DNA of 64,000 nt. It comes from Phytohalomonas tamaricis. GTDB lineage: Bacteria; Pseudomonadota; Gammaproteobacteria; Pseudomonadales; Halomonadaceae. Positions 8,662-18,104 of this stretch are shown here, in pieces (within the stretch, counting starts at the first letter, position 1; each line of letters begins with the position of its first letter). The notes beneath the pieces are model-generated. The model was not told the origin of the DNA, did no database searches, and saw nothing but the letters and a program-made list of their open reading frames with translations. A program made the position numbers and the translations under genes. The stretch is from the NCBI RefSeq assembly GCF_003012345.1, contig NZ_PVRV01000023.1:1-64000 (forward strand). The letters run 5' to 3'.

Positions 8662-9224
8662 GATATAGCCTCTCGCTGCTGGTTATACTCAACGTATGCC
8701 TTTTACCGTCAAATCACCAATTGATGTAATGAAATACCGCTATAGCGGTATTTAATGCCAAGTGTGAGGTATAGAGCACGATGAAACTATTGATAGGAAT
8801 AGCCAAGGAACCGCCCTGACATTTTTGGCTGTTACAGAGATGAGGTTAGCAGTTATTCCGGTAGTCGGTAATCGATAGTCACTCAGGGTATTTCATTCGG
8901 TCTGGTTTGGAAAACCAACCATGTGCCACGTTATCTTATCGGGGTGCACGCTGGCTTGTGCAACGCAGAGGTTGCTTACTCTGACGGAAACCAATACAAA
9001 CAAGACACTAACGAACGTCAAAAAAGTTCCAGCAGCGTAACTTGCCAAGCATTGCGATGGTATTCACCCAAAACAGCCAACGCTTGCGCGAACGAGTCTT
9101 GGCAAAAGGCTGTACATGACCGCTTGACGCACTGTCGTAGGATTCCCGTTTACAAGCGCTGAGCATCGAGCCGATGCTTGAAAATCTGGACTCGATTGGA
9201 TTTATTGGCGGTTAAATCATTATT
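8662..9224. other. intergenic region upstream of lrgA, possible gene remnant
   Basis: About 560 bases contain short open stretches such as a plus-strand frame reading AMVFTQNSQRLRERVLAKGC before a stop, but with multiple interruptions and no start. It could be a decayed gene. The promoter of lrgAB should lie near its right end. Confidence 0.35.
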
Positions 9225-9238
9225 AAGGAGAGAATCGA

Positions 9239-9613
9239 ATGCCATTGCTGGTGGGCATGTGTGTTCTGTTGACCTGTCAGCTCATAGGGGAGCTGATTGC
9301 CCGCGGCGCTTCATTGCCGATTCCGGGTCCTGTCATCGGTATGATGGTATTGCTTGTCGGACTGATGCTTCATGGACGCACCCCTGACGGTGTTCGCCTC
9401 ACCTCAGAAGGCCTGCTGCGATATCTTGCCTTGCTATTTGTGCCTGCTGGGGTAGGCGTTATGACGCATTTCGAGCTGATTCGAGCCAATCTTTGGACTT
9501 TGATTATTACGCTTATTGTATCGACGGTCGTCACTCAGGCACTGACGGCATTATTACTGCGTCGGCTCAATCGTCACCGGCTTGAAGATCATGAGGCGGA
9601 ATCGCAGCCATGA
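9239..9613 (+). CDS. lrgA: CidA/LrgA-family membrane protein
   Basis: A small membrane protein that works with LrgB. The pair has been linked to murein hydrolase control and, in some bacteria, to export of pyruvate or glycolate-type metabolites. The 124 residues carry four hydrophobic helices, with the family motif PIPGPVIGMMVLL near residues 28-40 and LFVPAGVGVM near 75. AAGGAG lies eight bases before this ATG, which fixes the start. Its stop overlaps the lrgB start by four bases (ATGA), so the two are translationally coupled. The biological role in this organism is not evident from the sequence. Confidence 0.88.
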   Translation: MPLLVGMCVLLTCQLIGELIARGASLPIPGPVIGMMVLLVGLMLHGRTPDGVRLTSEGLLRYLALLFVPAGVGVMTHFELIRANLWTLIITLIVSTVVTQALTALLLRRLNRHRLEDHEAESQP

Positions 9614-10338
9614 CATTGCATGCGTTCGATCAGCTTTGGGTCTACCTTTCCGGTGCGCCATTACTCTATCTGCTGGTAACCCTATTAGCCTTCTGGCTGG
9701 CTACGGTGCTCAATAAACGGTTTGGTGGCACACCGTTTCTTCATCCCGTGTTAGTTGCCATCGTACTGATCATCTGCTTTTTGTTGATTACACATACCAC
9801 ATACGCAACCTATTTCGACGGTGCGCAGTTCATCCATTTTCTCTTGGGGCCGGCGACGGTAGCGTTGGCTGTCCCTCTCTACGATCATCTCGCCAGAGTG
9901 CGCTCTATGCTGATTCCACTTGGATTGGCGTGTGTCGGCGGTATTATCATTTCAGCGTTTATGACTTTAGGACTTGCCACGGCAATGGGTGCACCACATC
10001 AACTATTGGTGACGCTGGCGCCTAAGTCGGTAACGTCACCTATTGCAATGGGAATTGCTGACCAGCTCGGCGGCATACCGTCGCTGGCGGCAGGCTTAGT
10101 GCTGATTACTGGAGCCATTGGCGCAGCTACCGGTCCGGTAGTGTTCCGTCTTCTGAAGATCCGCGACCATACGGTGCAAGGCTTTACTATGGGGCTGTCG
10201 GCGCATGGCTTTGGTACGGCGCATTGTTTTAGCTCTATCAGTGCATTGGCAGGAGCTTTCGCTGGCCTTGCGATGGGATTGACCGGACTATTGACCGCCA
10301 TTTTGCTGCCGCTGCTGGTCAAGCTGTTCGGTCTTTGA
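9610..10338 (+). CDS. lrgB: LrgB-family membrane protein
   Basis: Partner of LrgA. It has 242 residues, the usual family length, with about six to seven hydrophobic segments. Recognisable LrgB signatures are FLLGPATVALAVPLYDH near residue 78 and LAPKSVTSPIAMGIADQLGG near 136, followed by a glycine-rich C-terminal half (HGFGTAHCF). The start overlaps the lrgA stop. Its 3' end overlaps the convergent rarD gene by 20 bases, leaving no room for an intergenic terminator. Confidence 0.9.
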   Translation: MTLHAFDQLWVYLSGAPLLYLLVTLLAFWLATVLNKRFGGTPFLHPVLVAIVLIICFLLITHTTYATYFDGAQFIHFLLGPATVALAVPLYDHLARVRSMLIPLGLACVGGIIISAFMTLGLATAMGAPHQLLVTLAPKSVTSPIAMGIADQLGGIPSLAAGLVLITGAIGAATGPVVFRLLKIRDHTVQGFTMGLSAHGFGTAHCFSSISALAGAFAGLAMGLTGLLTAILLPLLVKLFGL

Positions 10339-11233
10339 CCGTCTGCCAGCTTGCCACGCTATAGAGAATCAGGCTTGCCCAGATAAAACAGAAGGTAACT
10401 AGTTCCACCGGCGTGAGCTTTTCATCAAATACCACGAGGGCAAAGATGAGCTGAAGCGTTGGGTTCAGATACATCAGAAAGCCGACCGTCATCAGCGTCA
10501 GGCGCCTGGTCGCGCCGGCAAAGGCTAGCAGCGGTAGAGCTGTAAGAATGCCGCTGGCAATCAACAATATGCTGGTAGGCCATTGCTGTCCGAAGTGTGA
10601 TGAATCTTGAATGAAAAGCCAGCCAAAGCTGATAAGTGCCAATGGCATGAGCAACAGCGTCTCGACTAGTAACCCGGTCAAGCTATCGAGAGGAATTTGC
10701 TTACGAAACAGGCCATAGCAGCCAAAGCTACCTGCAAGGGCAAGTGATATCCAGGGTAACTCACCTAAGCGTATTAACTGAATCAATATGCCTGTAATGG
10801 CCAATAAAAGCGCAACACGCTGCAGACGGTTCATGCGCTCTTTAAGCACCAACATGCCCAGCGCCACGTTAACCAATGGCGTCATGAAATAGCCAAGGCT
10901 TGCTTGCAGTACTTCATGGTGTCCGACTGCCCAGATATAAAGCCACCAGTTAAACGCAATTAATAGCGCGCAGACGGCGGCCCTTGCCAACTGAGGGGGG
11001 CATGCCAGCGCTTTTATGACGGGTTGCCAGCGTCGTACTGCCGTCACAAGCAATAGCAGAAAGATGCAGGACCAGATAATACGGTGGGTCAGAATCTCGA
11101 AAGCAGGTGTAGTATCAAATAGCGAGAAGAAAAGGGGAAAACAACCCCACATACCATAGGCAAGCAGGCCAAAGCCTATCCCTTTAGTATGCTCTCGATC
11201 GGCAGGCAAACTAGATAATCGAGAGGATGGCAT
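10319..11233 (-). CDS. rarD: RarD-type EamA-family transporter
   Basis: A drug/metabolite transporter superfamily permease of the inner membrane. Homologues are known as RarD from the chloramphenicol-sensitive phenotype in Pseudomonas; the natural substrate is generally unknown. The 304 residues form about ten membrane helices, with the RarD hallmark KGIGFGLLAYGMWGCFPLFF at residues 16-35 and WWLYIWAVGHHEVLQASLGY near 118. It converges on lrgB with a 20-base overlap of the coding ends. Confidence 0.9.
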   Translation of the reverse strand: MPSSRLSSLPADREHTKGIGFGLLAYGMWGCFPLFFSLFDTTPAFEILTHRIIWSCIFLLLLVTAVRRWQPVIKALACPPQLARAAVCALLIAFNWWLYIWAVGHHEVLQASLGYFMTPLVNVALGMLVLKERMNRLQRVALLLAITGILIQLIRLGELPWISLALAGSFGCYGLFRKQIPLDSLTGLLVETLLLMPLALISFGWLFIQDSSHFGQQWPTSILLIASGILTALPLLAFAGATRRLTLMTVGFLMYLNPTLQLIFALVVFDEKLTPVELVTFCFIWASLILYSVASWQTVKDRTA

Positions 11234-11265
11234 GATCTGATGTCGCTACTCGGTTAGTACAATTA

Positions 11266-11601
11266 TCAATGATCAGCAAAGTGCTGTCCCCGTGCGTAAT
11301 AGCTACGTTTATCGAGTGCTATAAAAAAGACTTCGACTTCGTTGAGTCCCGAATCTGAAAGCGCTTGTGTAATCGCTGCTGCGCAAGCATCCCGTACTGC
11401 ATCGCCGCGCTCGAACCAAAGCACCTCAACAAAGGGAAAAGGCGGCGCTTCCTCTCCATCGAAGATGAAGGTCGAGGCGATGCATTCCAAGGTGAAATCA
11501 TCTCGAGCGGTGGCTGTCACCTCGGCGAGACGATCCAGGAGTTGGCGTGAAACCGGAGCAAGACGGGCAGGGGTGACGCCATGAAAACGAAGCTGGGGCA
11601 T
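11266..11601 (-). CDS. DUF1904-family protein (tautomerase-like fold)
   Basis: A small soluble protein of 111 residues from the start MPQLRFHGVTPARL, preferred over an upstream in-frame start because the family begins here and GAAGAAGAG lies just upstream. It has the DUF1904 pattern: a short N-terminal strand, a helix with SRQLLDRLAEVTATARDDFT, then VEVLWFERGDAVRDACA. The fold resembles 4-oxalocrotonate tautomerase/CHMI proteins, but the catalytic N-terminal proline follows the initiator Met, so a tautomerase activity is conceivable and unproven. It lies between rarD and the divergent omega-amidase gene. Confidence 0.75.
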   Translation of the reverse strand: MPQLRFHGVTPARLAPVSRQLLDRLAEVTATARDDFTLECIASTFIFDGEEAPPFPFVEVLWFERGDAVRDACAAAITQALSDSGLNEVEVFFIALDKRSYYARGQHFADH

Positions 11602-11775
11602 GGACGGTCTCTTCTTCCAGGGGCGTTGTGATATGACAATGCCGATTACTTTAACATAATCGCTTTTCCAATCGGCATCGCCCATGGTCGATCCTGATGC
11701 TGCTGATGGCAGTTCAATTGAGATAATCTAACCAGCAAAGTCATGCCATCATGACAAAATAATATGAGGAACATT

Positions 11776-12558
11776 ATGACAGAGCTCAGGACTACGCTGG
11801 TGCAGGCGGATCTGCGCTGGGAAGACCCCAAAGCCAACTGCCAGATGCTGGATGGTTTGCTCCACGAAACGCATGCCACCGATCTAATTGTTCTGCCGGA
11901 AATGTTCGCGACTGGATTTACAATGAATTCCCGAGCGATGGCTGAGCCAATGGCCGAAAGTTATACCGTGGAATGGATGCGTGAGCAGGCACAGCGTAGC
12001 CAGGCCGTGGTCACCGGTAGTGTAGCCATCCTTGACCAGGGCAGCTGTTTTAATCGTCTGATATGGGCCCAGCCTAATGGCGAACTCATCTGGTATGATA
12101 AGCGTCATTTGTTTCGCATGGGTGGCGAACACGAACGTTACGGTATAGGAAGTGAACGACGAATTGTCGAGCTTTGTGGTTTTCGTATTCTGCTTACGGT
12201 CTGCTATGACTTGCGCTTCCCGGTATGGCTACGCAACGTGGAGGATGAATACGACGTGATGCTTTGTGTCGCCAACTGGCCAGCAGCACGGCGCCATCCA
12301 TGGCGAACGTTATTGCAGGCACGCGCAATAGAAAACCTCTGCTATGTCATCGGTGTCAACCGTGTCGGTGAGGACGCCAAGGGCCTCCATTACAGCGGCG
12401 ATTCAATGTTGATCGATTATAAGGGAGAGGCACTGATCGATGAGCCTCGCGACATGCCCTTCATGAGAACCGGCACGCTCGGTCTTGAGTCTCTACGTGA
12501 ATTTCGCAGCAAGTTTCCCGCTTGGATGGATGCTGATCGCTTCACGCTTGAGCCGTGA
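11776..12558 (+). CDS. yafV: omega-amidase (YafV-type nitrilase-family hydrolase)
   Basis: Hydrolyses omega-amides such as 2-oxoglutaramate and 2-oxosuccinamate, a repair/salvage step linked to methionine salvage transamination. The 260 residues show the nitrilase triad: Glu42 in LPEMFATGF, Lys109 in YDKRHLF and Cys143 in TVCYDLRFP. The start is set at 11776 because GAGGA lies five bases upstream; an in-frame ATG at 11764 has no such site. It ends before a hairpin shared with the convergent ycaO. Confidence 0.9.
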   Translation: MTELRTTLVQADLRWEDPKANCQMLDGLLHETHATDLIVLPEMFATGFTMNSRAMAEPMAESYTVEWMREQAQRSQAVVTGSVAILDQGSCFNRLIWAQPNGELIWYDKRHLFRMGGEHERYGIGSERRIVELCGFRILLTVCYDLRFPVWLRNVEDEYDVMLCVANWPAARRHPWRTLLQARAIENLCYVIGVNRVGEDAKGLHYSGDSMLIDYKGEALIDEPRDMPFMRTGTLGLESLREFRSKFPAWMDADRFTLEP

Positions 12559-12585
12559 AATTGGGAAACATAGGGTCGATAACTA

Positions 12586-12622
12586 AAATCCCGCACCTTC
12601 GATCCAAGGTGCGGGATTTCTT
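12586..12622. terminator. bidirectional terminator between yafV and ycaO
   Basis: The stem ATCCCGCACCTT with AAGGTGCGGGAT has a 6-base loop, an A run on the left and T-rich sequence on the right, so it can serve both converging genes. Confidence 0.85.
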
Positions 12623-12664
12623 CATGACGTCATCATTCTTTAAATGACAGCACAATAACAGCGG

Positions 12665-14395
12665 TCAGGCCGGCTGAGACTGCGCACGAATGACTTTTTC
12701 ATAAGCTTCAAGCAGTCGGGCGTGGGCTTGGGTCGGCGCCAGCGGGTCGAGCTCATCGAGTCCGGGGAAAAGCAGGCGACCTTCGCTGAGCTCTTCGGCT
12801 TCCTCGACAAGGGTCTCGCCATGGTAAGCGTTCAATGCACGCCGATAATTGTCGAGTTCGGCACCGGCAAGCTGCAGTTCGAGCACATCTGAGAGCGCAC
12901 GCAACTGCGCACGTTCATCATTATCAAGATGACCCGATGACAGCACCATGCCAAGCTGGTCGAAGGCCTCCTCCTGCTCGCCGAGGGCAAGCTGTAACCA
13001 TAACTTAAGTTCACCAATGCGCAGGCGTGCCCAGGGTGTGCCCTTGTCGCCGACGATGCCTGCCCATTCGAGTACACGAAGTTGTTCGTTAACGGCATGC
13101 TGCTCCAACGCCTCGAGCAGAGTGCGCCATGACACTTCATCGGCAATAGCTAACTGGCACAGCAGGCTACGGTAGGGCAGCGCCTGATTGTTGTTCTGCC
13201 ATTTGAGCTCATCAGCGGGATAGATTTCCGAGAAGCCCGGCACCAGAATGCGGCAGGCATAAGCACCCAATGCCGTATATTCGGCGATATAAACGTCATG
13301 GCCTTCTTCGTGCAGCAATTCAATCAAGGCTTCACGTGTCGCAGCGTTGTCACGGGAATCGTCCCAATCAGCGAACGCAATGTCCGCCTCATCACTGAGC
13401 AGTGCCCAGCTGACATAGCCACTGGAATCGATGAAGTGCAGCTCAAGATTATGCGGGTCGCTGACCATGTCCATGTCAGTGGTCGGCGCAGGAAAACCCT
13501 CAAGTTCATCAAGGGCTCGCCCTTGTAGCAGCTCAGTCAAGGCGCGCTCAAGCGCCACTTCGAAGCGAGGGTGCGCGCCGAACGAGGCGTAAACGCCGTA
13601 GTCATTGGGGTTCTGCAAAATGACGCACATGACTGGATAGCGCCCACCAAGCGAGGCATCAAGCGCCCGCAGTGTGAAACCGGCTTTGTTAAGCGCTTCA
13701 AGTCCTGCCTCAATCTTGGGGTAACGAGCAATCACTTCAGCGGGAACTTCCGGCAGGGTGATCGCTTCTGAAATAATGCGATTTTTGATGGCCCGTTCGA
13801 AGATTTCGGATAATCCCTGAACAATGGCTTCATCACGATTATTGCCAGCTGACATGCCGTTGGAGACAAACAGGTTACCGATCACGTTAATCGGGAAAAG
13901 CACCTTTGCCTGATCACGCTGGCGGATATACGGCACGGCGCAAACACCTTTGCCGCTATCACCGCCGTTCATGTCCTTGAGCTCCGCAAGTGTCAGCTGA
14001 GCTTCGGGGTCATAGCGTTCACGCGTCTTGTCATCGAGCAGATCAGCAGGCAGTTGTCCGTTTCCTGCGAACCACTGCTCGTCATGCTGATGAACGAAGC
14101 CATGCTGATCAAGCACAGGCGTCAGATAGAAATCTGCCCATAGATAGCGTGTTGACAGCCGCTCGATCAGTTCTCCATAAGCGCTGGCCAGAGCGGCTTC
14201 GCGGCTGGCACCCTTGCCGTTGGAAAATACTTGCGGGCAGTCGCGGTCACGGATATGAACAGACCAGATATACGGTGCCGGATTGAGCCAACGTGCCTCC
14301 TCGATATGGAAGCCGAGATTCGAGACAGCCGCATTCAATCGTTCGATTGAGGCTTCAAGGGCGGCATCCTTGCCGGGGATGTAGGTAAGGCTCAT
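12665..14395 (-). CDS. ycaO: YcaO (ATP-dependent cyclodehydratase family, ribosomal S12 modification)
   Basis: The E. coli homologue of this full-length form promotes beta-methylthiolation of ribosomal protein S12, working with RimO; other YcaO proteins activate peptide backbones with ATP. The 576 residues match the E. coli type (about 586). The N-terminal YcaO domain runs to about residue 400, with GKGASREAALASAYGELIER near residue 60, SNGMSAGNNRDEAIVQGLSE near 178 and ALTELLQGR near 290. A helical tetratricopeptide-like C-terminal region follows. It is a stand-alone gene with no azole or RiPP cluster around it, which favours the housekeeping role. Confidence 0.92.
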   Translation of the reverse strand: MSLTYIPGKDAALEASIERLNAAVSNLGFHIEEARWLNPAPYIWSVHIRDRDCPQVFSNGKGASREAALASAYGELIERLSTRYLWADFYLTPVLDQHGFVHQHDEQWFAGNGQLPADLLDDKTRERYDPEAQLTLAELKDMNGGDSGKGVCAVPYIRQRDQAKVLFPINVIGNLFVSNGMSAGNNRDEAIVQGLSEIFERAIKNRIISEAITLPEVPAEVIARYPKIEAGLEALNKAGFTLRALDASLGGRYPVMCVILQNPNDYGVYASFGAHPRFEVALERALTELLQGRALDELEGFPAPTTDMDMVSDPHNLELHFIDSSGYVSWALLSDEADIAFADWDDSRDNAATREALIELLHEEGHDVYIAEYTALGAYACRILVPGFSEIYPADELKWQNNNQALPYRSLLCQLAIADEVSWRTLLEALEQHAVNEQLRVLEWAGIVGDKGTPWARLRIGELKLWLQLALGEQEEAFDQLGMVLSSGHLDNDERAQLRALSDVLELQLAGAELDNYRRALNAYHGETLVEEAEELSEGRLLFPGLDELDPLAPTQAHARLLEAYEKVIRAQSQPA

Positions 14396-14649
14396 GAAAG
14401 CTCCGCATTAAGGCATTTAATCAAGAATAAAGCGCGCACTTTAACATGCGCTCATGTCACTGCATGTCTTTTTCATACGGTAACGGCTTACAGGCGTTTG
14501 TCTGTCAAAAATATAGCGATTTTTGTCTTATGCCGTATTGAGCATCGCCTAGCGGCAATGCCAATCCGCGAGCTTATTAGTCATAAAATGATAAACATAC
14601 GTTATATAGGATAAAGACATTAATCCTCTTCACCTGTCAGGAGGTTCGC

Positions 14650-15327
14650 ATGGCCAGCAAGAAACAAGTGGTCGCAGTGTTAATGAGTCGTCATGGCCGA
14701 ACGTTTTCCAACGAGCTGGGTATTGATCTTCATAAGAATACACCGTCTCCTCTTTTCCGCTTGCTGTGCTTTGCATTACTAAGCAGTGCGCGAATCGATG
14801 CTCAACTGGCCATGAGTGCTTCTAAGTCACTTGCTCAAAAAGGCTGGACCACAGTCAGCAAGATGCATCAGAGCACTTGGGAGGAGCGCGTTCAGGTGCT
14901 TCACCAGGCAGGCTATACACGGCTACAGGAAAAAACAGCGACTCAGTTAGGAGAGCTGACCGATAAGTTATTAGATGACTACGATGGGGATTTGCGAAAG
15001 CTTCGTGAAGCGGCGCAGGGCAAACCCAAAAAAATCCGTAAGCATTTAAAAACATTCAAGGGAATTGGAGAAACGGGGGCGAACATCTTTCTGCGTGAAG
15101 TTCAGCTCGTATGGGAAGAGTGCTATCCCTTTGCAGACAAGCCGGCATTAAAGGCGGCGGAAGCGCTTAAACTAGGTAAGAACGCCGAAAAACTCGCCAG
15201 TCGGGTCGAGCAGAATCATTATCCTCGCTTGATTGCATCATTGGTACGTGCGCAACTTTCCAACAGTCTTGATGATGTGCGCGAGGCGGCGAAAAATAGT
15301 GAGAGCAAGAAAGTGTCTATAACGTAA
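14650..15327 (+). CDS. HhH-motif DNA repair-like protein (endonuclease III fold)
   Basis: The 225 residues resemble a reduced endonuclease III/HhH-GPD protein. A helical N-terminal half contains LLCFALLSSARIDAQLAMSA near residue 38. The helix-hairpin-helix FKGIGETGANIFLREVQ is at about residues 136-152, followed by YPFADKPALKAAEAL where the family places its catalytic Asp. No Fe-S cysteine cluster is present at the C-terminus. The family Lys is not obvious, so it may bind DNA without classic glycosylase/lyase activity. AGGAGG six bases before the ATG fixes the start. Its end overlaps the convergent P-loop gene by 11 bases. Confidence 0.72.
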   Translation: MASKKQVVAVLMSRHGRTFSNELGIDLHKNTPSPLFRLLCFALLSSARIDAQLAMSASKSLAQKGWTTVSKMHQSTWEERVQVLHQAGYTRLQEKTATQLGELTDKLLDDYDGDLRKLREAAQGKPKKIRKHLKTFKGIGETGANIFLREVQLVWEECYPFADKPALKAAEALKLGKNAEKLASRVEQNHYPRLIASLVRAQLSNSLDDVREAAKNSESKKVSIT

Positions 15328-15706
15328 CATTAAAGCGCCGTTTCATACGGTCGAAATCTTCTTCGGGCACGTTATGCAGCGAGCTGTTGCCGTGGCGATT
15401 TTCAACAATGAGGGAAAAAACTCGGTAACTGTATTGTTCCGCTAGACGGTAGTAGGGCTTCATTTCCCGATTTCGTACAAAGGTGTTGGCAACGGCAATG
15501 TCCCGGCCTGTTGTCATTGCCTGTTTAACTGCGTTCTGGCACCAGCGATGAGCTGGCCAAAGCTTGTTAACGTCGAAGAGATAGTTGCCTTGCTCATCGT
15601 AAAAGAAATCATCGGCAGCAAAAACGCTGCCTTCTGGCACGATGCTGCGAGCAAACGTGGTCTTGCCCGCTCCGGGTAATCCTCTGACAAGATAGAGATT
15701 GGGCAC
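15317..15706 (-). CDS. small P-loop ATPase/kinase (N4BP2-like AAA_33 family)
   Basis: A 129-residue nucleotide-binding protein. Walker A is GLPGAGKTT at residues 9-17. It is followed by FAADDFFYDEQGNYLFD, typical of the polynucleotide-kinase-like group in which DD...F..Y follows the P-loop, and by a middle block IAVANTFVRNREMKPYYRLA. Substrates are unknown; relatives phosphorylate or sense nucleic acid ends or small molecules. It converges on the HhH protein gene with an 11-base overlap. Confidence 0.8.
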   Translation of the reverse strand: MPNLYLVRGLPGAGKTTFARSIVPEGSVFAADDFFYDEQGNYLFDVNKLWPAHRWCQNAVKQAMTTGRDIAVANTFVRNREMKPYYRLAEQYSYRVFSLIVENRHGNSSLHNVPEEDFDRMKRRFNVTL

Positions 15707-15849
15707 GCGTTAACGTCTCCTGGGTGCGCTATGGACTGTTTGAATATTGCCTCTTCATGCTTACGGTAAACCGAAGCAGACAGTATTTTCCAAGCCGTCT
15801 GCTGCGGCTTATCCGTTAATCCCTATACCACGGCACGCTTCAAACAAGG

Positions 15850-17178
15850 TCAATCTTCTTGATACAAGGTCAAGCGCTGGCCGGGCTTCAGCTGTTGATC
15901 AGTATGCATGCCATTCCAGCGGGCAAGATCCTTGATAGCAACTTTGTGACGCTTGGCGAGCGTCCACAGGCTATCGCCGCGTTTGACACTTATATGATTC
16001 ATCTTGCCTGAGGAAACTTCCTGGTTAGCTATCGTCAGCGTCGGTCCAGCAGGAACAAGCAGTGTCTGCCCAATACGAAGCGATGAGTGCTGGAGTGCAT
16101 TCTTGCGACGAATAACGGTTATCGGTGTCTTCACCCGTGCCGCAATGCCAGAAAGCGTATCGCCACGGCGAACCACGTAGCGTTGCCAGGTACTGCGCTT
16201 GCTAGCGGGGAGAGCGGCGAGATTAGCCAGAAAAGTTTGTTTGTTGTCGACTGGAATCAATAATGGCGGATTGTTCTGCGGACGTGTTGCCCACCGATGA
16301 TAGGCGGGGTTGAGCGCACGAATCTTTTTCTCGCTAGTACCGGCTAACGTTGCCGCAAGCTTGATATCAAGCTGACCGTGCGTACCGACCTGAGCGAACT
16401 TTGGGGTGTCAGAGATATGAGGCAACTCGATGCCATAGTGCCCAGGACGCGCAACGATGGCCGATAGGGCCAGCAGCTTTGGCACGTAATCCATCGTTTC
16501 TGCAGGCAAATGCAAGTGCCAGTAATCGACAGGCTTGCCCTGATGTGCGGCGACGTCACGGGCCTTGTTAACCGTACCGGCGCCGGCATTATAAGCCGCT
16601 AAAGCGAGAGGCCAGTCACCGTCATACCATTGGTCAGCCTGCATCTGGAGATAGGTCAATGCCGCCCTGGTCGCTGAGGGCACATCCTGGCGACCGTCGT
16701 ACCACCAGGTACGCTCCAAGCCCATGGCATCACCTGTTCGAGGCATGAATTGCCATAAACCAACGGACCCGCCAGGGTTGCGTGCTGAGGGGTCATAAGC
16801 ACTTTCTACAAAAGGCAGCAGGGCAATTTCAGTAGGTATACCGTTATCTTGAATTTGAAAAACCACAAAACGTAACCATAAACTAGTCTGTTCAGCAGAA
16901 TGCATAAAAAATTGTGGATGCGCCTGATACCAGGCAATCCAATGTTGTACACGCGGATTATCGGTATCATGAGGAAGACGGAAACCGGCACGCAGGCGTT
17001 CCCATACATCCGCAAATGGCTTAACGCGTAGATTAAGCGCATCGTAAAAAGTGCTTGCTTGAGGCTGAGCATGTTGTGCAGTTGCTGCCTGAGCAGGAAC
17101 TGCAAATGAAGAGACAGTGGTTAATAAGAGCACGCTTGCCAGGCCTGCTGCCTGGCGAAGCGGAGGCTTCAAACTCAT
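15850..17178 (-). CDS. mltD: membrane-bound lytic murein transglycosylase D
   Basis: Cleaves the glycan strands of peptidoglycan to 1,6-anhydro ends in the periplasm. The 442 residues have an N-terminal signal peptide (LLLTTVSSFAVPAQA), a goose-lysozyme-like SLT domain at residues 110-250 with catalytic Glu125 in LPFVESAYDPSARNPGGSVG and then LWQFMPRTG, and two C-terminal LysM repeats (about 335-378 and 395-439), which bind murein. E. coli MltD is a lipoprotein with two LysM repeats; here no lipobox cysteine is seen, so it is probably periplasmic. It is upstream of gloB's convergent-free region, as in E. coli, where mltD neighbours gloB. Confidence 0.93.
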   Translation of the reverse strand: MSLKPPLRQAAGLASVLLLTTVSSFAVPAQAATAQHAQPQASTFYDALNLRVKPFADVWERLRAGFRLPHDTDNPRVQHWIAWYQAHPQFFMHSAEQTSLWLRFVVFQIQDNGIPTEIALLPFVESAYDPSARNPGGSVGLWQFMPRTGDAMGLERTWWYDGRQDVPSATRAALTYLQMQADQWYDGDWPLALAAYNAGAGTVNKARDVAAHQGKPVDYWHLHLPAETMDYVPKLLALSAIVARPGHYGIELPHISDTPKFAQVGTHGQLDIKLAATLAGTSEKKIRALNPAYHRWATRPQNNPPLLIPVDNKQTFLANLAALPASKRSTWQRYVVRRGDTLSGIAARVKTPITVIRRKNALQHSSLRIGQTLLVPAGPTLTIANQEVSSGKMNHISVKRGDSLWTLAKRHKVAIKDLARWNGMHTDQQLKPGQRLTLYQED

Positions 17179-17258
17179 TTTATTAATATCCTTACTGCGG
17201 GCGGCTCGTTACTTCGCCAATACAATCAAACAGACCGAGCATGTGTATTGCGTGAAGC

Positions 17259-18026
17259 TCAAAAATTGTCTTTCCAGGCACGAAGAGCCTTAAACGTGGA
17301 CAAGGCATCTACCGTATCGCCTTGCTCAGCTGCTTGGTTCTGTAACGCAGGCTTATCTGCACGCAGAAAAGGATTAATGGCGCATTCGCGGCCAATCGTC
17401 GTAGGCAATGTTGGGCGACCCAGTGCGCGCGCCCGCTCGCACTCCTTCAACAGCGCATCACGTTCAGCATTGTCGGGTTCTGCAGCCTGGGCGAAAGCAA
17501 GGTTGGCAAGCGTATATTCGTGAGCGCCAAAGACCAGCGTATCATCGGAGAACTGCTTGAAGCGTTCGAGCGCCCCAAACATCTGTTCGGGAGTGCCTTC
17601 GAATAGTCGACCACAGCCGCCACAGAACAGGGTATCGCCACAGAGTAATAACGATGGCGTGCCAGGCAGCAGGAACGAGATATGATCAAGGGTATGTCCC
17701 GGAGTCTCCAGCACTTCGACACGACGGCCAAGTAGACGGAAGCTGTCGCCTTCACCGACGTTTTCTGTCAATTCCTTGATCTTGTCATTATGTGGGCCAA
17801 TGATACGTGGCGAGTAACGCTCGGCCAGTTCTGCCAGGCCGCCAGTGTGATCATTATGATGATGGGTAATCAAGATAGTATCGAGTGCTAGGCCGTGACG
17901 TTCGATATAGTCGATAACGGGCGTAGCATCACCGGGATCCACCACAGCTAAATCGGAGGTGGTGTCCTGTTGAAGCAGCCAAATATAGTTGTCTTGAAAC
18001 GCCGGGAGCGGTTTCACGGTCAACAT
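17259..18026 (-). CDS. gloB: hydroxyacylglutathione hydrolase (glyoxalase II)
   Basis: Hydrolyses S-lactoylglutathione to lactate and glutathione, the second step of methylglyoxal detoxification, in the cytoplasm. The 255 residues have the metallo-beta-lactamase metal motif THHHNDHTGG at about 55-64, then ETPGHTLDHISF and CGDTLFCGGCGRLFEGT, and end in the family C-terminal helical region with FLRADKP. GAGGATGCC precedes the ATG. It is divergent from the yafS gene, the arrangement known from enterobacteria. Confidence 0.96.
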   Translation of the reverse strand: MLTVKPLPAFQDNYIWLLQQDTTSDLAVVDPGDATPVIDYIERHGLALDTILITHHHNDHTGGLAELAERYSPRIIGPHNDKIKELTENVGEGDSFRLLGRRVEVLETPGHTLDHISFLLPGTPSLLLCGDTLFCGGCGRLFEGTPEQMFGALERFKQFSDDTLVFGAHEYTLANLAFAQAAEPDNAERDALLKECERARALGRPTLPTTIGRECAINPFLRADKPALQNQAAEQGDTVDALSTFKALRAWKDNF

Positions 18027-18104
18027 GGCATCCTCAATATGTTTGGTTAAGTACGAATGGAGCGCTTAGAAAAAATGGCACAACCTTGCGGGGGCTAGCG
18101 CCGT

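Noticed and set aside
8662-9224. Possible LysR-type regulator gene divergent or upstream of lrgA
   Set aside because: The region has several stop codons in every frame and no helix-turn-helix; only short stretches are open, so no gene is called.
11764-11775. Earlier in-frame ATG for the omega-amidase
   Set aside because: The ribosome site GAGGA lies within these bases and serves the ATG at 11776; the extra residues are not part of the family.
15850-17178. MltD as a lipoprotein
   Set aside because: The signal peptide region contains no cysteine, so a lipobox is absent and a periplasmic form is more likely.
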